In this document: one piece after another, positions 8,270 to 11,910 of the stretch | Layout: each line of letters begins with the position of its first letter | Position numbering within the stretch: the stretch's first letter is position 1 | Assembly: GCA_017444545.1 (NCBI GenBank) | Contig: JAFSWJ010000133.1 | Coordinates: 1-11,910 of the forward strand | Source of the DNA: Lachnospiraceae bacterium | GTDB lineage: Bacteria; Bacillota; Clostridia; Lachnospirales; Lachnospiraceae | DNA length: 11,910 bases | Direction of reading: 5' to 3' | Made by a program: the position numbers and the translations under genes | The notes under the pieces: model-generated | Database searches by the model: none | Seen by the model: only the letters and a program-made list of their open reading frames with translations | What the model was told of the DNA's origin: nothing

Positions 8270-9014
8270 ACATTCCTCCGTCCACTTTTATCACTTCTCC
8301 AGTGATATATGATGATCTGTCCGATGCCAGAAAAAGCGCAAGTTCAGCCACGTCCTGCGGTTTCCCGAGTCTTTCGATGGCAAGGGTTTTTATTATCTCA
8401 GATCTCTGCTCCTCATTCAAGGCATCCGTCATCCGGGTCTCGATGAAGCCCGGAGCTATGGCGTTGCACCTGATGTTCTTCCTGCCGTACTCCCGGGCCA
8501 CCGCCTTTGTGAAGCCTATGATGCCGGCCTTTGATGCCGCATAGTTTGTCTGGCCCTTGTTTCCCATGAGACCCACCACCGAGCTCATGTTGATGATGCT
8601 GCCGCCCTTCTGTCTCACCATGCCGCGGATGAATGCCTTTGTCACATACATGGTCCCCTTGAGGTTGATGTCTATGACCGAATCTATGTCCTCCTTTGAA
8701 AGGCCGGGCAGGATATTGTCCCTTGTGATGCCGGCGTTATTTACAAGGATGTCGATCTTTCCAAGATCCGCCGTTATCTTTTTTGCCGTCTCCTCCACCG
8801 CATCAAAATCGCTGATGTCGCAGGCGTAAAAAAAGAGCCGTCCGGTCCCTTCGGGATCTATTTCCTTCAGCGCATTCCTTGCTTCCTCACTGTCCTTTGT
8901 GGCTATGACCGCCACAGAGGCTTTGTTTAATAAAAACAGCCGGGCAGCTGCCTTTCCTATACCGCGGGTTCCGCCGGTTATGACGGCGCATTTTCCTTCA
9001 AGCAAGCTTTTCAT
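8262..9014 (-). CDS. fabG: 3-oxoacyl-ACP reductase
   Basis: NADPH-dependent short-chain dehydrogenase that reduces 3-oxoacyl-ACP to the 3-hydroxy form. The 250-residue protein has the cofactor motif TGGTRGIG at 13-20, NNAG at 92-95, N117 in DINLKG, and the catalytic S145, Y158 and K162 (YAASK). The C-terminal GEVIKVDGGMYV is the usual family ending. The gene starts inside the fabD stop codon (ATGA, 4-base overlap) with GATCGGAGG just upstream, and ends 8 bases inside fabF. The SDR family is broad, but the position between fabD and fabF makes the FabG role very likely. Confidence 0.97.
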   Translation of the reverse strand: MKSLLEGKCAVITGGTRGIGKAAARLFLLNKASVAVIATKDSEEARNALKEIDPEGTGRLFFYACDISDFDAVEETAKKITADLGKIDILVNNAGITRDNILPGLSKEDIDSVIDINLKGTMYVTKAFIRGMVRQKGGSIINMSSVVGLMGNKGQTNYAASKAGIIGFTKAVAREYGRKNIRCNAIAPGFIETRMTDALNEEQRSEIIKTLAIERLGKPQDVAELALFLASDRSSYITGEVIKVDGGMYV

Positions 9015-9940
9015 CCTCCGATCTTTTGAAGTGTATCATTTAAGGATGCCATGTCATTTACATTGAAGATCCTGACATCCGGTAAGGTTCTTTTCACAAA
9101 GCCTGCCAGAGCCTTGCCCGGTCCGCACTCTATGAAGGTGTCGACTCCGTCCTCCCTCATGGCAAGCAGGATATTTTCCCACCTGACGGGATTTGATACC
9201 TGTGTCGAAAGAAGCTTTATGATCTCCTGTTTTTCAGTCCCGTAGGGCTTTGCCGTCCTGTTTGAATACAGCGGAAGCTTTGGCGCGTTTATATTATACA
9301 CGCTTTCATCCGAAAGCTCCTCTCCGAGCTTCTCACCGGCCTCCTTCATGTAGGGGCTGTGGAAGGCCCCGCCGACTGCAAGAGGCAAAAACCTTGCCTT
9401 GATTTGTGTCAGCTCTTCCCTGAACTTTTCCATTTTGGAAGACTCTCCCGAGACCACTATCTGCCCCGGACAGTTATAGTTTACAGGATAAACACCGTAT
9501 TTTCCACAAAGCTCCTCCAGCCCTGCAGGATCCATCTTCATGACGGCAAACATGACTCCGTCAACCCTGTCGGATGCTTCCTGCATAAAGATACCTCTTT
9601 TGCATACAAGAGAAAAAGCCTCCTCGTTTGAAAGTATCCCCGAAAAAGCAGTTCCGGCAATCTCTCCCAGAGAAAAGCCGGCACATACATCAGCACTTAT
9701 CCCGTTTTTTTCAAGGGCAAGGGCTGAGGCAAGATCACAAAGAAAAAGACAGGGCTGGGTATTTGCTGTCTTTTTCAGGTCTTCTTCACTTCCTTCAAAC
9801 ATCATTGCAAGGGTTCCGGGTCTTTTGGCCTCGGCGCTGTCAAAAAGCTCCTTTACTTCAGGTACTCCTTCATAAAGCTCCTTTCCCATGCCCGGGTACT
9901 GAGCCCCCTGCCCTGCAAACAAAAATGCTGTCTTTCCCAT
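9011..9940 (-). CDS. fabD: malonyl-CoA:ACP transacylase
   Basis: Transfers malonyl from CoA to ACP, supplying the extender unit. The 309-residue protein has FAGQGAQYPGMG at 8-19, the nucleophile S90 in GFSLGE, R115 in CKRG, Q160 in NCPGQ, H194 in GGAFHSPYM and the C-terminal ECGPGKALAGFVKRT. The nucleophile elbow reads GFSLG where GHSLG is usual. The start at 9940 lies one base after the fabK stop, with GGAGAGAAATAGG upstream; the in-frame ATG at 9976 lies within fabK and adds residues the family lacks. It shares four bases with fabG. No acetyl-CoA carboxylase gene is present nearby to make its malonyl-CoA substrate. Confidence 0.97.
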   Translation of the reverse strand: MGKTAFLFAGQGAQYPGMGKELYEGVPEVKELFDSAEAKRPGTLAMMFEGSEEDLKKTANTQPCLFLCDLASALALEKNGISADVCAGFSLGEIAGTAFSGILSNEEAFSLVCKRGIFMQEASDRVDGVMFAVMKMDPAGLEELCGKYGVYPVNYNCPGQIVVSGESSKMEKFREELTQIKARFLPLAVGGAFHSPYMKEAGEKLGEELSDESVYNINAPKLPLYSNRTAKPYGTEKQEIIKLLSTQVSNPVRWENILLAMREDGVDTFIECGPGKALAGFVKRTLPDVRIFNVNDMASLNDTLQKIGG

Positions 9941-9941
9941 C

Positions 9942-10880
9942 CTATTTCTCTCCCATAAGCCTTGCGGCGCTTTCACAGATATTTATGATTATCTCACTGC
10001 AGGTGGGTTCATCCTTGATCAGACCCGCAATCTGTCCGCACATCATGGAGCCCTCCTTCACATCACCCTCCTGTACCGCACGCCTCAGGGCTCCGGCACC
10101 CATAGCCTCAAGTTCCTCACTTGTTGTGGCAGGATCCTGCTCTTTTTTTGAAAACTCCCTTGTCATCGGATTCTTTAACGCTCTCACGGGATGTCCCAGC
10201 TTCTTTCCCGTAACAATGGTATCGATATCCTTTGCCTTCAGTACCTTGTCCTTATAATTCTGATGAATGTTGCATTCCTTTGCAGTAAGGAATCTGGTCC
10301 CCATCTGTATGCCCTTTGCGCCCAGCATGAAGGCGGCGGCCATTCCTCTGCCGTCCGCTATACCGCCCGCGGCGATGACGGGAATATTTACTGCATCAAC
10401 CACCTGCGGGACAAGAGCCATGGTCGTTGTCTCACCCACATGTCCTCCGGATTCACAGCCCTCCGCCACAAGGGCGCAGGCTCCCATCCTTTCACACATG
10501 ACGGCAAGGGCAACACTTGCAACGACGCAGATGACCTTCACATCTGCAGCCTTTAGCTGCTCCATGTATTTTGCGGGATTCCCGGCTCCTGTCGTTACGA
10601 CCTGAACCTTTTCCTCGCATACCACCTTTACCGCCTCTTCAATATAGGGGCTCATGAGCATGAGATTAACACCGAACACTTTATCGGTAAGAGTCTTTGC
10701 CTTTTTGATCTGTTCGCGAAGCTGCTCTCCGTTTGAATTCATGGCAGCGATGAGTCCGAGGCCGCCCGCATTTGAAACAGCGGCCGCAAGCTCTGCATCC
10801 GCCACCCATGCCATGCCTCCCTGAAATACGGGATATTCTATGCCAAGCAGAGCGCAGACCTCATTGTCTTTGATCTTCAT
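9942..10880 (-). CDS. fabK: FMN-dependent enoyl-ACP reductase II
   Basis: Final reduction of the elongation cycle (trans-2-enoyl-ACP to acyl-ACP), by a TIM-barrel flavoprotein unrelated to FabI; the FabK form is insensitive to triclosan in studied bacteria. The 312-residue protein opens with YPVFQGGMAWVADAELAAAV and continues with NAGGLGLIAAMN, VNLMLMSP, the VAEGCESGGHVGE loop carrying the catalytic-type H147, and the FMN-phosphate segment IAAGGIADGRGMAAAFMLGA. The ATG follows AAAGGAAAG, 23 bases after acpP. The fold is shared with nitronate monooxygenases; the long C-terminal region and operon position between acpP and fabD favour FabK. Confidence 0.95.
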   Translation of the reverse strand: MKIKDNEVCALLGIEYPVFQGGMAWVADAELAAAVSNAGGLGLIAAMNSNGEQLREQIKKAKTLTDKVFGVNLMLMSPYIEEAVKVVCEEKVQVVTTGAGNPAKYMEQLKAADVKVICVVASVALAVMCERMGACALVAEGCESGGHVGETTTMALVPQVVDAVNIPVIAAGGIADGRGMAAAFMLGAKGIQMGTRFLTAKECNIHQNYKDKVLKAKDIDTIVTGKKLGHPVRALKNPMTREFSKKEQDPATTSEELEAMGAGALRRAVQEGDVKEGSMMCGQIAGLIKDEPTCSEIIINICESAARLMGEK

Positions 10881-10903
10881 TTGTGCTTTCCTTTTTCAGA
10901 TTT

Positions 10904-11128
10904 TTATTTATTGCTCTCAATTAATTCTGCGAGCTTATCAATGTTTGTGATATCCTGTGAAAGCTCGAATTTGCAGTCAAGCTCCTCCTGGATCTGCATC
11001 ACAAGCTCCATGATGTCCAGAGAGTCAAGTCCGATATCCGTGAAATTGTCGGAGGTTGATATCTCCGATGCATCCTTGTCGAGGTACTCAGCAATGATCC
11101 TTACAATGGTTTCTTTTGTTTCGTTCAT
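10904..11128 (-). CDS. acpP: acyl carrier protein
   Basis: Small acidic four-helix carrier, 74 residues, that holds growing acyl chains on a 4'-phosphopantetheine arm. The attachment site is S36 in DIGLDSLDIMELVM. The long acidic helix II and acidic C-terminus are typical of fatty-acid-type ACPs. A strong AAAGGAG ribosome binding site lies seven bases before the ATG, consistent with high expression. It is the first gene of the nine-gene minus-strand operon and lies behind a consensus promoter with palindromic elements in its leader. An ACP used by another pathway is possible, but the fab genes that follow make a fatty-acid role the clear choice. Confidence 0.97.
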   Translation of the reverse strand: MNETKETIVRIIAEYLDKDASEISTSDNFTDIGLDSLDIMELVMQIQEELDCKFELSQDITNIDKLAELIESNK

Positions 11129-11169
11129 GATCGTTCTCCTTTGCTTTGATTATTTGAATCCTCCGCACA

Positions 11170-11184
11170 TAGTTTTCAAAACTA
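11170..11184. promoter_or_regulatory. palindrome in acpP leader (candidate FabT/MarR-like operator)
   Basis: TAGTTTT-C-AAAACTA is a perfect 7-bp inverted repeat around a single base, about 33-48 bases after the predicted transcription start and about 40 bases before the acpP ATG. It resembles the TTTGA/TCAAA symmetric sites bound by FabT-type MarR regulators of streptococcal fatty-acid genes. A second TTTTGAAA copy (11202-11195) lies 21 bases away, two helical turns, on the same strand. No regulator gene is in the window. Confidence 0.5.
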
Positions 11185-11216
11185 CTTATTGTAATTTCAA
11201 AAACGATATGCATAAC

Positions 11217-11252
11217 AAGAAGAATTATAACCCATATCTGTATATGATGCAA
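11217..11252 (-). promoter_or_regulatory. predicted promoter of the acpP-fab operon
   Basis: On the minus strand TTGCAT (11252-11247) is followed after 17 bases by a perfect TATAAT (11229-11224). Transcription would begin near 11217, giving a leader of about 89 bases. No other gene-proximal promoter as good is visible, and the eight downstream genes are too tightly spaced to need their own. Confidence 0.75.
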
Positions 11253-11276
11253 GTATTATAATACAAGATGTTGTAT
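11253..11276. promoter_or_regulatory. overlapping AT-rich palindromes upstream of acpP -35
   Basis: GTATTATAATAC (11253-11264) is a perfect 12-bp palindrome abutting the predicted -35, and ATACAA-GATG-TTGTAT (11261-11276) is a second inverted repeat that overlaps it. They could be a regulator site, or a weak structured 3' end of the chemoreceptor transcript, but there is no GC-rich stem with a T-run. Function unknown. Confidence 0.3.
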
Positions 11277-11299
11277 GGTGTAATAAAAGCAGAGGAACA

Positions 11300-11910
11300 T
11301 CATTTATACAGCGATCCGGCCATTTTTTCTATATTCAGAGCCATTCCCTTGATATCTTCTATCGTATCCGTTATCTCGTTCATGCCGGTACTCTGTTCCG
11401 TCACAGAGCTGCTGATCTCGTTGATGCTGCTTATCATGCTCTTGATGGATGTGTTCATGTCTCCGAGGATCCCCGAGATATTGCTTGTGGTATCGGCTGT
11501 GGATGTGGCCAGGGAGGAAACCTCGTTTGCAACCACCGCAAAACCGCGTCCTGCCTCGCCTGCCCTTGCCGCCTCGATGGAGGCATTGAGCGACAGGAGA
11601 TTTGTCTGGGATGCGATGCTTTCTATGATCTTGATGATCTCCATTGAATCATCCACCGATTTTTCAATGGATTCCGAAGCCTGCGCGATCCCGACCTGTT
11701 TTTCGGCTACCGACTTCATCTTTGAGGATGCTTCCCTGATGACATTTGCAACCTCTTCAATATTCCTGTTCAGGCTCTCGATCTCAGGTGCAAGCTTTTG
11801 TTCAAAATCATCCTCATGTGCTTTTTCAGCGGAAATATCAAGTATGGTTCCTGCGGCCATCACAGGCACTCCCGCCTCCCATACGACATAGCTTGATGCC
11901 CTCACCCATA
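11300..11910 (-). CDS. methyl-accepting chemotaxis protein, C-terminal part (runs off right edge)
   Basis: Chemoreceptor signalling domain that would control CheA kinase through CheW. Only the C-terminal ~203 residues are in the window; the frame is open at the edge, and a GTG at 11905 is not a credible start. The first ~30 visible residues ([20 protein letters not shown]) look like the end of a PAS domain. They are followed by a coiled coil and the invariant hairpin tip [20 protein letters not shown] with VANEVSSLA, then a C-terminal helix of about 70 residues ending in GSLYK. No membrane segment lies in the visible part, so a soluble receptor is possible. There is no CheR-binding pentapeptide. 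It is on the same strand as acpP but 171 bases upstream, with a separate promoter between them, so a link with fatty-acid synthesis is not indicated. Confidence 0.93.
   Translation of the reverse strand, partial: WVRASSYVVWEAGVPVMAAGTILDISAEKAHEDDFEQKLAPEIESLNRNIEEVANVIREASSKMKSVAEKQVGIAQASESIEKSVDDSMEIIKIIESIASQTNLLSLNASIEAARAGEAGRGFAVVANEVSSLATSTADTTSNISGILGDMNTSIKSMISSINEISSSVTEQSTGMNEITDTIEDIKGMALNIEKMAGSLYK

Noticed and set aside
9941..9976. Longer FabD start at 9976
   Set aside because: It lies inside fabK; the ATG at 9940 has a good ribosome binding site and the usual MGKTAFLFAGQG beginning.
2987..11128. Polyketide synthase or other specialised biosynthetic cluster
   Set aside because: All six fab proteins look like ordinary stand-alone fatty-acid enzymes with intact catalytic residues; there are no modular domains, thioesterase, cyclase or tailoring enzymes.

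Overview
The window looks like chromosomal DNA from an anaerobic Firmicute, most likely a Lachnospiraceae-type clostridium. This rests on the FabK-type enoyl-ACP reductase, the acpP-fabK-fabD-fabG-fabF-fabZ gene order, the style of the class I IlvC, strong AGGAG-type ribosome binding sites and a soluble-type chemoreceptor end. The assignment is inference from protein character; no rRNA or other marker gene is present.

Left end (1-1802): a two-gene branched-chain amino acid unit on the minus strand, ilvN then ilvC. It has its own sigma-A-like promoter (TTGACA/TATATT) whose -10 lies inside a perfect 14-bp palindrome, and it ends in a clear intrinsic terminator. No ilvB is present. A divergent plus-strand gene (1838-2932) encodes an OafA/YrhL-type membrane acyltransferase. 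Its best predicted transcription start coincides with its start codon.

Centre and right (2987-11128): nine minus-strand genes packed so tightly (4- and 8-nt overlaps, gaps of 1-23 nt) that they read as one operon: acpP, fabK, fabD, fabG, fabF, fabZ, an acetyl/medium-chain acyl-CoA synthetase-like ligase, a histidine phosphatase and an MFS transporter. The first six supply carrier, malonyl loading, condensation, both reductions and dehydration, which is a full type II fatty acid elongation cycle. FabH (the initiating condensing enzyme) and acetyl-CoA carboxylase are missing. The ligase follows fabZ directly, so it may supply or recycle acyl groups; this is inference. A consensus promoter (TTGCAT-N17-TATAAT) and a perfect TAGTTTT-C-AAAACTA palindrome sit ahead of acpP and suggest control by a FabT/MarR-like repressor encoded elsewhere. 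Upstream, a PAS-linked methyl-accepting chemotaxis protein runs off the right edge.

A short repeat with core GGGGACGG(T)TCTCTGT, usually flanked by a small stem, occurs four times at gene ends: after ilvC, inside the acyltransferase C-terminus, between the convergent acyltransferase and MFS genes, and in the ribosome-binding region of the phosphatase gene. It is the clearest structure that the genes do not explain. No tRNA, rRNA, CRISPR array, transposase or phage gene was seen.
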